A stretch of 64,000 nt of DNA from Dryomyza anilis (GCA_951804985.1 OX638130.1:97027700-97091699); one strand, 5' to 3'; positions 1 to 10,328 are shown, counted from the stretch's first letter. Notes: generated from the letters alone by a model not told the origin. Numbers and translations are program-made.

Positions 1-123
1 GTCGAAACACATAATCTAGATAATGATAATTTATATAGCACACAAAAATTCGAAAATGATTTTTCGAAAGATTTTAAGATCTCATACTCCGTATTTTAAT
101 ATTGCCTAAATGCCTTGAGTTAT

Positions 124-302
124 TACACAGAAAAAATGAACATTATATTGATGAATTCCATTCTTCAAACCATGACTCATTGTATTGAAGAACCGTTCAT
201 AATATTGATGACTATCGACGTCATTGTTAAGAATTAGTTGGTAGAAAAATTCATAATATTTATGAATAAATTCATCATATTGATTAATTTTTTTTCTGTG
301 TA
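124..302. mobile_element. Small MITE with TACACAGAAAAAA terminal inverted repeats
   Basis: The segment starts with TACACAGAAAAAA and ends with its inverse (TTTTTTCTGTGTA). The inner flanks are also roughly complementary (AT-rich with ATTGATGAA motifs). The interior carries several diverged copies of TTCATAATATTGATGA. There is no coding capacity. The short length, inverted ends and AT-rich interior fit a non-autonomous DNA transposon. The superfamily cannot be assigned, and no target duplication beyond a possible TA is visible. Confidence 0.6.
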
Positions 303-2764
303 CGTAAAACATAAAAAATGGAATTGAAATAATAAAAACCAAAGATGTTGTGCAGTAAATAAAATGTATATTTTTGCCACGCCTCCTAAGGGGCGGAGGC
401 TCCAAAAAAATATTTAAAAAATATTCTTTCCACTACAAAAAACAAAATATAATTCTTACACAGACATCACCAATAATAAAAAATATATTTATTTACTTGA
501 GAAATATTGCTGTATTTATTAAATTCTCTCAGCTCAATGGCAACTCAAGTGAATCGGAAAATTTTAAAAAGAAACTTTGTACTGAAAACGATTTAAAATT
601 GCGCATGTTTCTGTCGATGGGGGGTTATAAATTTATAGTCAGTTCGAAACGAATACAGAGTTTAGTTTATTATAAAAATATTTATTTATAAAATGGTGTT
701 GTCAAAAAACCTAGCAATAATTTTTCAAAATTAATAAGTTTCAAAAATACAATTAACCCATTGAAGTATATTATGTAGAATAATACCCATAAATGGATCA
801 AACTTAAATAAAAATCTGACTAGAGTCATGTAAGAGATAATTGCTAATTGGGTTTCATGGATAGAAAGAGCTTGGAAAGGACTACCTAACAAAAGTTTTA
901 AGTACAAATCTTACATTAGAGGTTAGTTAGTGGGGGGAAAAGATTAAAAAACGCACTTAAATGGCTCTGGGTAATAGGTAGATTAAAATCTCTGATAGCT
1001 TTCTTGGTTTTTAATAGTCAGGTGTGCTCAATCTAACAAAATATTATTTACCTGTATAAGATCACCGTTTTAGTAAGATTCTGGAGCTGTTTCAAATGTC
1101 TACATTTCTTTTATATTTTTTTGTGTTAACCAGAAAAACCTTAAAACAAAAGAATAACAAAATGCGATAACTTAATATGCCTCATGCTATTTGTAGCTCC
1201 ATTAGTGGGTGCATGGTTTGCACGATGGGAAAATGGGACAAAAACGTGCGAAAAAAAAGTGACGTCAAAGCAATGAAAAAAACTCTGAAAATTGTAACAA
1301 TCATAGAAAGTGATGTGTTGTGCGTAGAAAGGACAAACAAAATACTTGGCTCTTTTATGTGAATCTTCTATTTCTTGAACGTTGGCTTACCAGGAGTAAA
1401 ACAAATCGCTCGGAAAGTGTAATCGCACCTTTTTTTTAGTGTTGCAAATGAAAAAACAACAAAAACATGCAACACTCTGATTCCCCCCGGTGCGTAGTTT
1501 TAAATTTCAACGTTTTACCAGCAAACCTTACTCTTAGCACAAGCAAAACGCAGTCGACCAGCAAAGGAAAAAAAAAATAAATAAAAAGAAAATCGAAAAA
1601 AAAGCAGATTTAATCCCTACTTTGCGTAGATGGCTGGCGTACAGAGCCCAAACTAAATCCTGACATTCATCATTGCGCACAATTAAATGGGTTTTACGCG
1701 TGTCAGCTTACCTTGGCATGATGTTAAAGGCGTCGGGTTTCTATTATGGAGGGACGACAAGAAATATGCAAACGCTTCAAAGTAAAAGAAACGCATCGCA
1801 TGTGTCTCGTCTATGCACAGGATATCGACAGAGCGAAGGCGGTGCCTTGTAAGACAACGAAATACAAAAAAAAAATCAAAGTAATGCAAAAAATAAATTG
1901 TAATTGAAAAATAAAATATTTTTAAAAATACAAAAACAATTTGTAGCACAGCCCTACGAACAAAAGGTCATTCAGTCAAATATATGAGATTTCAACACCT
2001 TAAAAACTTTGCGCACAGACAAAATGTGGGAGATCGAGAGAAAGACAGTTTATACAGACAGGAAGTTAATGTCTGCAATATAGACTGAGACTGAGATATA
2101 AAAGTGCGTTAGTGAGTGTTTTTCTAGGTTTGCTCCTCGACTCGCCCATTGAACGCGCCTCAAACACCTTTGCCAATTTTTTTCATTTTATTATGTTTTT
2201 TTTTTTTTTTCCAATGCCTGTCGGATTTGCCAGCAGATTATAATCTGCAGGAAAGTGTGCACCAAATGGCAATTCGGGAAAAAGGTTTAAAGGAAATGAT
2301 GCAACCGTCGTGAGGCACAAAGAGCAGATTAGGATTAGAGCCTGAATCTGAGAGTCTGAGCCAAATACGAATATAGTGCAACGTGACAACGGCAAATTAT
2401 CTGCATTTGCTATGATTTCATGCAATATGAGATTCAAAATCTGTACTTTTATTAGCTCTGATTACTATTTAGTGTGAAATGAGAGTTGAGAAAGATTACA
2501 TCATTGTGCTGCAGAGAAATATCATAATATTGAATTTTGTTGAAATATTTTGAAATCCAAATTTTTTAATTTTAACGGAACAATGCCATTCGAAAGATTA
2601 ACATTCCTTCCTAAACAATTTCTTCAAATATTAGTCCCGATATTTCGAGTTATATAATATTTTTTGGATTACTATTACTGTTCATCCATTTCGAATTCCC
2701 AAAAATAGGAGTAAGCGGTATAAACATTATATAAGTATATTATTGATCATAAAAGTATGTTTGT
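303..2764. other. Unassigned AT-rich DNA
   Basis: No gene is recognised. Short open frames here (for example around 374-691) have no motif, no signal peptide and no family resemblance. Homopolymer runs occur at about 1567-1580 (A) and 2190-2212 (T). I see no tRNA, no transposon ends and no array. Confidence 0.5.
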
Positions 2765-2765
2765 C

Positions 2766-4710
2766 AGTCTGTTGTCTGTCTGTTGTCTGTCTGTTGTCTG
2801 TCTGTTGTCTGTCTGTTGTGTGTCTGTTGTCTGTCTGTTGTCTGTCTGTTGTCTGTCTGTTGTCTGTCTGTTGTCTGTCTGTTGTCTGTCTGTTGTCTGT
2901 CTGTTGTCTGTCTGTTGTCTGTCTGTTGTCTGTCTGTTGTCTGTCTGTTGTCTGTCTGTTGTCTGTCTGTTGTCTGTCTGTTGTCTGTCTGTTGTCTGTC
3001 TGTTGTCTGTCTGTTGTCTGTCTGTTGTCTGTCTGTTGTCTGTCTGTTGTCTGTCTGTTGTCTGTCTGTTGTCTGTCTGTTGTCTGTCTGTTGTCTGTCT
3101 GTTGTCTGTCTGTTGTCTGTCTGTTGTCTGTCTGTTGTCTGTCTGTTGTCTGTCTGTTGTCTGTCTGTTGTCTGTCTGTTGTCTGTCTGTTGTCTGTCTG
3201 TTGTCTGTCTGTTGTCTGTCTGTTGTCTGTCTGTTGTCTGTCTGTTGTCTGTCTGTTGTCTGTCTGTTGTCTGTCTGTTGTCTGTCTGTTGTCTGTCTGT
3301 TGTCTGTCTGTTGTCTGTCTGTTGTCTGTCTGTTGTCTGTCTGTTGTCTGTCTGTTGTCTGTCTGTTGTCTGTCTGTTGTCTGTCTGTTGTCTGTCTGTT
3401 GTCTGTCTGTTGTCTGTCTGTTGTCTGTCTGTTGTCTGTCTGTTGTCTGTCTGTTGTCTGTCTGTTGTCTGTCTGTTGTCTGTCTGTTGTCTGTCTGTTG
3501 TCTGTCTGTTGTCTGTCTGTTGTCTGTCTGTTGTCTGTCTGTTGTCTGTCTGTTGTCTGTCTGTTGTCTGTCTGTTGTCTGTCTGTTGTCTGTCTGTTGT
3601 CTGTCTGTTGTCTGTCTGTTGTCTGTCTGTTGTCTGTCTGTTGTCTGTCTGTTGTCTGTCTGTTGTCTGTCTGTTGTCTGTCTGTTGTCTGTCTGTTGTC
3701 TGTCTGTTGTCTGTCTGTTGTCTGTCTGTTGTCTGTCTGTTGTCTGTCTGTTGTCTGTCTGTTGTCTGTCTGTTGTCTGTCTGTTGTCTGTCTGTTGTCT
3801 GTCTGTTGTCTGTCTGTTGTCTGTCTGTTGTCTGTCTGTTGTCTGTCTGTTGTCTGTCTGTTGTCTGTCTGTTGTCTGTCTGTTGTCTGTCTGTTGTCTG
3901 TCTGTTGTCTGTCTGTTGTCTGTCTGTTGTCTGTCTGTTGTCTGTCTGTTGTCTGTCTGTTGTCTGTCTGTTGTCTGTCTGTTGTCTGTCTGTTGTCTGT
4001 CTGTTGTCTGTCTGTTGTCTGTCTGTTGTCTGTCTGTTGTCTGTCTGTTGTCTGTCTGTTGTCTGTCTGTTGTCTGTCTGTTGTCTGTCTGTTGTCTGTC
4101 TGTTGTCTGTCTGTTGTCTGTCTGTTGTCTGTCTGTTGTCTGTCTGTTGTCTGTCTGTTGTCTGTCTGTTGTCTGTCTGTTGTCTGTCTGTTGTCTGTCT
4201 GTTGTCTGTCTGTTGTCTGTCTGTTGTCTGTCTGTTGTCTGTCTGTTGTCTGTCTGTTGTCTGTCTGTTGTCTGTCTGTTGTCTGTCTGTTGTCTGTCTG
4301 TTGTCTGTCTGTTGTCTGTCTGTTGTCTGTCTGTTGTCTGTCTGTTGTCTGTCTGTTGTCTGTCTGTTGTCTGTCTGTTGTCTGTCTGTTGTCTGTCTGT
4401 TGTCTGTCTGTTGTCTGTCTGTTGTCTGTCTGTTGTCTGTCTGTTGTCTGTCTGTTGTCTGTCTGTTGTCTGTCTGTTGTCTGTCTGTTGTCTGTCTGTT
4501 GTCTGTCTGTTGTCTGTCTGTTGTCTGTCTGTTGTCTGTCTGTTGTCTGTCTGTTGTCTGTCTGTTGTCTGTCTGTTGTCTGTCTGTTGTCTGTCTGTTG
4601 TCTGTCTGTTGTCTGTCTGTTGTCTGTCTGTTGTCTGTCTGTTGTCTGTCTGTTGTCTGTCTGTCTGTTGTCTGTCTGTTGTCTGTCTGTTGTCTGTCTG
4701 TTGTCTGTCT
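2766..4710. repeat. 11-bp minisatellite, about 176 copies
   Basis: Head-to-tail copies of TGTTGTCTGTC run for about 1.94 kb. Almost all units I read are identical. Exceptions are one early unit with TGTGTG near 2818 and a 4-bp TGTC insertion near 4661. The + strand of the array contains no A. Because 11 is not a multiple of 3 and the unit has no stop codon in these frames, all three + frames and one - frame stay open, giving artefactual 11-residue protein repeats. The homogeneity implies recent expansion or continuing gene conversion. The array ends about 0.6 kb upstream of the Toll-like start codon. Confidence 0.97.
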
Positions 4711-4790
4711 TTTGCCGGCCTGTTGTCTGTCTATCTTCTGTCTATCGTCTGGCTGTTGTATGCCTGTTGTATGTGTGTGTTTTATTGTCA
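4711..4790. repeat. Degenerate edge of the 11-bp minisatellite
   Basis: Units here still read as variants of the 11-bp motif (TTTGCCGGCC, TGTTGTATGCC and similar) but carry substitutions, including A. Array edges are usually the most diverged part because they escape homogenisation. Confidence 0.7.
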
Positions 4791-5220
4791 AACAATAACA
4801 GCAAAACTCTTATTCATGTCGTGTTCTAATCTTGACGTCATATGGCGGTAAAATTTTAAAACTACATTATATCGTTTTGAATGTATTTTTGAACATTTTT
4901 CAGTGCAACTTATCTACACCATTTGCATAAGTGTTATTTGTAATTTTTCGAGCTTGTATTTTTTAATTTTTTTATATGTAATATATGTTATATAAATTTT
5001 TATATATATATACTTATCAAAGAAGTAAAAATAAAAAATGTTGGTATTCCGGATATGGTTTATTTCTCTAAAAAAAAACTTGGATTTTAAATTTTAGTTA
5101 GTTCTCGAGAATTTTGAACTGCACAGCATCTCCAGATACTCGTCGAGCATATAACCAATCAGTTTAAAATTTAATTCAATTGTCCGGGTTTATATTGAAC
5201 TAAACAGAGTTTTTTTTTAC

Positions 5221-5293
5221 TATATTTTATATTCACTACAATTGTAGTCGTCATTGAAATACATAAAATAAAAGAGTTGTGAAATGTAACATA
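5221..5293 (+). promoter_or_regulatory. Candidate core promoter and 5' leader of the Toll-like gene
   Basis: TATATTTTA at 5221-5229 lies 32 bases before the A of TCATTG at 5251-5256, which fits the insect initiator consensus TCAKTY. That spacing is typical of a TATA/Inr promoter. It would give a leader of about 41 nt before the ATG at 5294. The leader contains a start-stop upstream ORF (see that entry). The region is AT-rich, so TATA-like strings are common by chance. The call rests on the spacing and on the absence of an in-frame upstream start. Confidence 0.4.
5284..5289 (+). promoter_or_regulatory. Start-stop upstream ORF (ATG TAA)
   Basis: An ATG directly followed by TAA sits 10 bases upstream of the main ATG (5294), in the string ATGTAACATAATG, which puts it in a different frame from the CDS. 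Start-stop elements are known to stall initiating ribosomes and lower downstream translation. The purine at -3 (G) makes it a usable start. Whether it is in the mRNA depends on the transcription start site. Confidence 0.5.
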
Positions 5294-7696
5294 ATGTATC
5301 TTGCAATAAAAATAATTTTTATTTTTTGTATGTTGCCAAAATTAAAAGCATTTGAAAAAGATCAGTGCGAAGAAGTGATTAAAAAAAAGAAACATTTTGA
5401 ATGTTTGGATGTTTTTAGATTACTTATTGTGTGCGCAGACGATATAAATGAAATTTTTATAAGAGAAAGCTTTATATCAGAACATGAAAATGACTTTAAA
5501 ATGGGGAAAAATTTGACGTTTGGCCGTTATTCATTATTGGAATTTTCTGCCTGCCCCATACCAGAAGGATCGCTTTCCAACATGTTCAAGACTACACTAC
5601 GATTCGAATTTTTAAGTAAAAGTTTGACACTAATGAACGTAAAATTTTTGCACCGTCAACATTTGAATGGATTAACAGATTTAGAAGAGTTAATAATCAA
5701 ATACAAAACATCTCCAAATATTACAATTCCACATGATTTATTTGCGGATTTGAGAAGATTAAAAATTGTACATATATTAAATTTTAATATTTATGAGGAC
5801 ACTACATTGACATTTCAATATGACCTTCTAAAGTTACCACAAGGATTGTTCGCTGAAAATAAGGAATTGGAGATCTTTAATTTACATTATTACAATGTAT
5901 CACTATCTGCAGAATTGTTAGGGAATTTGCCGAAGCTACGATCAGTAAAAATAGCAAATTGTTATTTGAAGGGTCTACCTGACGACTTGTTTATTAACTC
6001 AAGTGCTATAGAAAATATAGATCTTTCATTTAATAAAATCAAACATCTTCCAATTACACTGCTAAAGGATCAGTTTAATTTGACCAAATTGAACTTGGCA
6101 CATAATAATTTAAGCATTGTTGAAAGAGAGTTCTTTCAGAGCAATAATTTACTACGCATTTTGAACTTGTCACATAATCAATTTCGGACGATTTCTGATA
6201 TCGATGATTATTTAATATATAGCTTTCCTTATATGGATTATATTGACATCAGCTACAACAAAATTACAACCTTGGATGGTACATTACAAGCAACATTTCC
6301 AAAACCTAAAATTAATTTATCCCACAATTTAATTCGTTATATTAACATAACATACTGCAATTTCTTGAATGTGGTACTCGATAAGAATCCATTGCATTGC
6401 GATTGTAATTTACTCAAATTACCGATGCAATTACTCATGTTTCCACTTTGTGATTTTAAAATCGATGATTGCTTTTGTGGCTCACCGTCCAACTTAGAGG
6501 GTACTCATGTAAAAAAAGTATCACCAGAACTTCTTCTGTGTCCTATTCAAAGATCGGAAGGCTGCCCAGTTGGATGTAAATGTTGGCGACGTTCGTTCGA
6601 TGCGGTGTTAGTTGTAAACTGCACCAGAGCCAATATGACTGAATGGCCAGCATTGCCGAAACTTCATTACCTTAAGCTGAATAGTACCGAGTTCTATATG
6701 GAGGAAAATCTAATAACGGAACTCAGAATGAGCTCAATACCAGGCATTGAAAATATGACAAAATTACATTTAGCAGGAAATAATATATCAAGCATTAAGT
6801 TAGATCAAATACCGCCCGGTTTACAATTTCTGAATTTATCAAACAACAATTTGGCACACTTAAGCAATGATGTCATGGAGGTTCTTAATAACACAGCCTT
6901 TAATTTTACATTATCCGGCAATCCGTTGTCTTGTGAGTGTAACCACTTTAAGGATTTCGTACCACTTTTTAAATTAAATTTGCGAAGAGTCCTCGATTAT
7001 GAAAATATATTCTGTGACAATATTACGCCATCGAAGAAAATGTACATGATCGACATACATGAAATTTGCTCTGATCCTCTTCCGATTATTCTTATAAGTC
7101 TTGGCGTGATTGCCTTTCTTGTGGGCCTCTGTATTGGGCTTATCAACCAATACAAACTCGAGATAAAGATCTGGATGTATTCACGTCAGATCTGCATGTG
7201 CTGCATCACTGAGGCTGAAGTGGACCAAAACCGAAAGTACGACGCATTTATCGCATATTCACACAAAGACGAGGATTTCGTTTCCAAAAATCTAATGTTA
7301 CCACTGGAGAATGGACCCGGTTTGAAGTATAAACTCTGTATTCATGGACGTGACTGGTTGGTAGGTGATTTAATTCATGATCAGATCGTGCGCTCTATCG
7401 ATGATTCCAAACGTACTATTGTGGTGCTATCACCGAACTTTTCACAATCAACCTGGGGCCGTATAGAGTTTTGCCACGCCCATCAGTCAGCGATCACCGA
7501 GCGACGTTCACGTGTTATCCTCGTCATCTATGGAAAGTTAAAGGAAATGAAAAGCAATAATAAAGACCTGAATGCGTATTTGCGGACGACTACATATTTA
7601 GAATGGGGGGATCCACAGTTTATGGATAAGTTGCGCTACGCCATGCCGCATCCAAGAAGAAGTCAACCGATTAGCGACGACATTGAACTTATATGA
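5294..7696 (+). CDS. Toll-family transmembrane receptor (Toll-1/Toll-5-like), intronless
   Basis: Encodes 800 aa in one uninterrupted frame. I start at ATG 5294: the frame has a stop at 5264-5266 and no earlier ATG, and the protein then begins with a good signal peptide (residues 1-19, ending KLKA). The ectodomain has leucine-rich repeats from about 90 to 350 (consensus LDLSFNKI-like modules near 238-350), a first C-terminal cap with Cys 369, 371, 393, 395 and 416, and a Cys-rich N-terminal cap (424, 428, 430, 443). Two or three more repeats and a second C-terminal cap (Cys 547, 549, 574, 592) follow. One transmembrane helix lies at about 596-618. The cytoplasmic TIR domain spans about 647-787, with box 1 YDAFIAYS, BB loop RDWLVG (686-691) and box 3 FMDKL (776-780). 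Family members bind Spaetzle-type ligands and signal through MyD88. The BB loop matches Toll-1-type receptors. The 800-aa length is close to Drosophila Toll-5/Tehao (recalled as about 795 aa) and shorter than Toll-1. Box 3 has Met where FW is usual. Orthology is inferred. Confidence 0.95.
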   Translation: MYLAIKIIFIFCMLPKLKAFEKDQCEEVIKKKKHFECLDVFRLLIVCADDINEIFIRESFISEHENDFKMGKNLTFGRYSLLEFSACPIPEGSLSNMFKTTLRFEFLSKSLTLMNVKFLHRQHLNGLTDLEELIIKYKTSPNITIPHDLFADLRRLKIVHILNFNIYEDTTLTFQYDLLKLPQGLFAENKELEIFNLHYYNVSLSAELLGNLPKLRSVKIANCYLKGLPDDLFINSSAIENIDLSFNKIKHLPITLLKDQFNLTKLNLAHNNLSIVEREFFQSNNLLRILNLSHNQFRTISDIDDYLIYSFPYMDYIDISYNKITTLDGTLQATFPKPKINLSHNLIRYINITYCNFLNVVLDKNPLHCDCNLLKLPMQLLMFPLCDFKIDDCFCGSPSNLEGTHVKKVSPELLLCPIQRSEGCPVGCKCWRRSFDAVLVVNCTRANMTEWPALPKLHYLKLNSTEFYMEENLITELRMSSIPGIENMTKLHLAGNNISSIKLDQIPPGLQFLNLSNNNLAHLSNDVMEVLNNTAFNFTLSGNPLSCECNHFKDFVPLFKLNLRRVLDYENIFCDNITPSKKMYMIDIHEICSDPLPIILISLGVIAFLVGLCIGLINQYKLEIKIWMYSRQICMCCITEAEVDQNRKYDAFIAYSHKDEDFVSKNLMLPLENGPGLKYKLCIHGRDWLVGDLIHDQIVRSIDDSKRTIVVLSPNFSQSTWGRIEFCHAHQSAITERRSRVILVIYGKLKEMKSNNKDLNAYLRTTTYLEWGDPQFMDKLRYAMPHPRRSQPISDDIELI

Positions 7697-7714
7697 ATTT
7701 AGATTTTGTTCTAA

Positions 7715-7720
7715 AATAAA
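7715..7720 (+). terminator. Poly(A) signal AATAAA of the Toll-like gene
   Basis: AATAAA lies 19 bases after the stop codon, which would give a very short 3' UTR. A second AATAAA-type string is present near 7808. AT-richness makes such hexamers common, but the position is right for this gene. Confidence 0.45.
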
Positions 7721-7854
7721 AAATATAAAAATTAGCATAATCGTACATGAACGTATATTTAGCAATATCATAAAAGAATTTATCAAAAGCGAGAATGAAC
7801 GAATATTAAATAAAAGTGAAAATATTCTTATCACCAATTTGTTTTTTTTTTTTT

Positions 7855-8365
7855 TAACTTTTCTGTTTTAAATATATATGAAATATGAATAATATAATAA
7901 TAGTTTGGCACTACAGTTCTATAAGAACTTAGGCCGAGCTCTCTCACCATTTTGAGCTGTGCTTGTTATATTTGTACTCAAAAAGGTGGGACCTACAGTT
8001 TATTGCCGAATCCGAACGGCGGGTGAGAGCTTTTCATAGGCAATGTTTTTACTCTCGGAGGGTTGCCATTTACTGCCGAGAGGTAGCGCGGTATAGAAAA
8101 ATGTTTCTATGAAAAGATGTTGCTAGCCCCAGTCCGGGGACCTTTCGGCTCGCAGTCCAACGCACTAACCACTGAGCTACCGCGGCTAAAATGAATAAAT
8201 AAACTAAAATATATTTTTTTTATAAAGGAAGTAGAAAAGATAAAAATACTCAAGTAATTCTACAATTTTACACTACAGATATAGTTGGAATTTGACAAAT
8301 ATTTTTTTTCATAAAAACAAACTTTCTGTTTTAAATCTATATGAAATATGTATAAATAAACTAAA
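7855..8365. repeat. Local duplication, one copy split by a SINE
   Basis: A string with CTGTTTTAAATATATATG and AATAAATAAACTAAA flanks the SINE at 7893-8190. The same string occurs without the SINE at about 8317-8368. GAAGTAGAAAAGATAAAAAT also recurs at about 8229 and 8729. This is a tandem duplication of DNA just downstream of the Toll-like gene. The second copy acts as an empty-site reference for the SINE insertion. Confidence 0.65.
7893..8190 (-). mobile_element. tRNA-derived SINE, full length, 8-bp target duplication
   Basis: Read on the minus strand it starts with a tRNA-like head: GCCGCGGTAGCTCAGTGG (A box), then a degraded B-box part near 8130-8150. A shared body follows (CCGCGCTACCTCTCGGCAGT and onward), and it ends in an ATT-type tail. 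ATGAATAA flanks it at 7885-7892 and 8191-8198, a target duplication expected for LINE-assisted retroposition. Relative to the other copies, a segment before the B box is deleted. Confidence 0.88.
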
Positions 8366-8379
8366 AACATATTTTTATA

Positions 8380-8738
8380 TATGAAGCAGAGAGTATATAT
8401 TTGATATAGAGTTTCCATACAGGTGGTTTCGCTGCCACTTTTGTCAAATAAATTCAAACATTGGTTATGTGGAAATTGAAACGAAAATGTTGTCAACAGA
8501 CACATTTTCAAATCAATATTCTGATGTTTTCTGCCACATTTTTGGCCAGAAAAATAATTAAAATTTATAAGGCGTTAGATTGCAAAATATCTTGGTAAGT
8601 TTGGTTGCAAATTATCCGCGGACAGATCCAGTTTTGTGCACTGTTTTCCGCTGTTAACTTCAATCTGTAAAATTCCACTTCCACATAACCAATGTTTTCG
8701 GCTCTCTATCAAAAATATACTCTTTGTATGAAGTAGAA
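8380..8738. mobile_element. Inverted-repeat element inserted in the duplicated flank
   Basis: About 8385-8480 (GAGAGTATATATTTGATA, then AAACATTGGTTATGTGGAA) is matched in inverted orientation at about 8683-8735 (TTCCACATAACCAATGTTTT, then ATCAAAAATATACTC). The element interrupts the local duplication between the ATGAAG-type strings. It is non-coding and probably a MITE or foldback remnant. Confidence 0.5.
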
Positions 8739-8939
8739 AAGATAAAAATAATAAACTAATATTGTAATTGGACAAAAAAAATTGTATAAAAAAATTTAAA
8801 TATTCACTATAAATATATTTATTATTTTTAGTGATATAAAATATAAATATAAAATCGTGAATCTTGACATATACATATTTGTAGGATATACAGCAAAATT
8901 AAAATCAGTTCTATATCAAAAAATGTTCTTCTATCCAGG

Positions 8940-9110
8940 TACTAAAACCCTTTCAATTATCGCTTTCGGTTCCAAGATTTTTAAAATAGCGGTTCCTGTT
9001 CTCATTCCGATCCAATCAATCAAACTAAATGGATTCCGATTCCGGTTCCACACATTTTATTAACAACTGTTCCGGTTCCAAAAATCTGATTCCCGTTCTT
9101 TACGGTTCCT
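8940..9110. repeat. Dispersed repeat rich in GGTTCCGGTTCC-type motifs, copy 1
   Basis: A pyrimidine/GGTTCC-rich stretch (GTTCCGGTTCCAAAAATCTG, TACGGTTCC) resembles 33545-33675 in the same orientation (TTCCGGTTTATGTAACG, TACGGTTCCACTTTC). The two copies are clearly diverged. Function and family are unknown. Confidence 0.35.
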
Positions 9111-9160
9111 GCGTCTAACAAATATTTACAGAATCATAAATAAGGATTTGGATTCTGTTT

Positions 9161-9251
9161 CAAGTTTGAAATTAACTGCATTTTTAAAATTTTTATGATC
9201 TATAAAGGTCAGATCATAAAAATTTTAAAAATAGAGTTAATTGAAAACTTG
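9161..9251. repeat. 41-bp-arm palindrome
   Basis: The left arm (9161-9201) and right arm (9211-9251) are inverse copies with about 4 mismatches around a 9-base loop. Both contain ATTTTTAAAATTTTTATGAT or its inverse. It would form a strong hairpin. It lies just before a DINE-like fragment and may be a transposon terminus. Confidence 0.75.
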
Positions 9252-9384
9252 GAAAAAAATATTAGAACCCCGATTTCGTGGAATGATACTTTTTTAAAAT
9301 GTTTCCAGTACCTAACTATGTCATTGGACTTTTTTGTAGTTGGTTATTCGAAAAGTTTCAAAAGTCTACAAAGTTATAGAAAAA

Positions 9385-9480
9385 CTAGTTGGGAAAGTTC
9401 AGTCACATGGGGCAGACGGTCCGACGGACGCGCCCGACTATGAAAACCCTACACCTTTGGTGGGGATATTAATGTTGTAT
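9385..9480. repeat. Short fragment related to the DINE-like element
   Basis: Contains AGTTGGGAAAGTTCAGTCAC and CGACTATGAAAACCCTACAC, matching the start of the element at 9620 (AGTTGGGAAGGTTAGATCAC and CGACTATAAATACCCTACAC). The remainder of that element is missing. Confidence 0.45.
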
Positions 9481-9607
9481 ATTTAATTGTATTCCTTAAT
9501 TTTAAAGTTTTTAATTCTGCTGAACCTCCGCACCCTTAGAATATTATTCACATATCAAAAATTTACGTCTTATATCGCCATAATTTAAAAAATTGATATA
9601 AAAGTAT

Positions 9608-10328
9608 AAAAACTAATAAAAACCAGTTGGGAAGGTTAGATCACATGGGAAATTTTAAAGTAGGTGTTATTATGATAGTTAGGATTATCAAAACTATAGT
9701 CGATCTAAGCCGACTATAAATACCCTACACATATATGTGGTTACCATTCAAATTGGTATATAAGTCACCAGGGTATACGAATCCTGAAAATAACTACTAA
9801 CTTTCCATCCCTGAAGAATTTTCTTTCATTTGATACCCATATTTACAAATGAGTAGGTGTACCGAATTTCGATTTTTTTTTTTTTGGGAACCACAAGTCG
9901 ATTCGTGGGAAACATTATTTTCATGTATTTGAGCATATTGTCAATATATATTTGACCAAAAAAGTTTACCTGAGCACGTATACAGTAAAATTGATTTGTA
10001 TATGTGAATTTTATATGCGGTATTTGAACACAATAGACCGATCACAATAGACCGATCATGCCAATTTTATTGTTCAGACAGCTTAGATATATAAGTAATC
10101 TAAATCTAAAGTTTCATTGCTCTAGCTCTTCAACTGTAATCGTGATTTCAACAGAAAGACAGAAGGACAGACGGACATCTCTAAATCGACTCAGGAGGTC
10201 ATGCTCAGGAGGTCATGCTCAGGATCAAGAATATATATACTTTTCCATACTGGAGATGCTTTTTTCAGGGTGTTACGAACGGCGTACCAAACTGAATATA
10301 CCCTTTCACTCTTAGTGTAGGGTATAAA
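9608..10328 (-). mobile_element. DINE-1/INE-1-like non-autonomous element, copy 1
   Basis: It ends with ACTGAATATACCCTTTCACT and AGTGTAGGGTATAAAA, preceded by GATCAAGAATATATATACTT and runs of GACAGACGGACA. These are the hallmarks I recall for the DINE-1/INE-1 (Helentron-derived) family, read here in inverse orientation. A near-identical copy lies at 52925-53588. It has no coding capacity. Confidence 0.55.

Noticed and set aside
2743..4851. Four overlapping 670-700-residue open frames (LSVCCLSV and TDRQQTDNRQ repeats)
   Set aside because: They are translations of the 11-bp minisatellite, whose unit has no stop in these frames. No signal, domain or start context supports a protein.
5279..5293. 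Start of the Toll-like CDS at 5279
   Set aside because: That codon is GTG. The first in-frame ATG is at 5294 and it directly precedes a good signal peptide.
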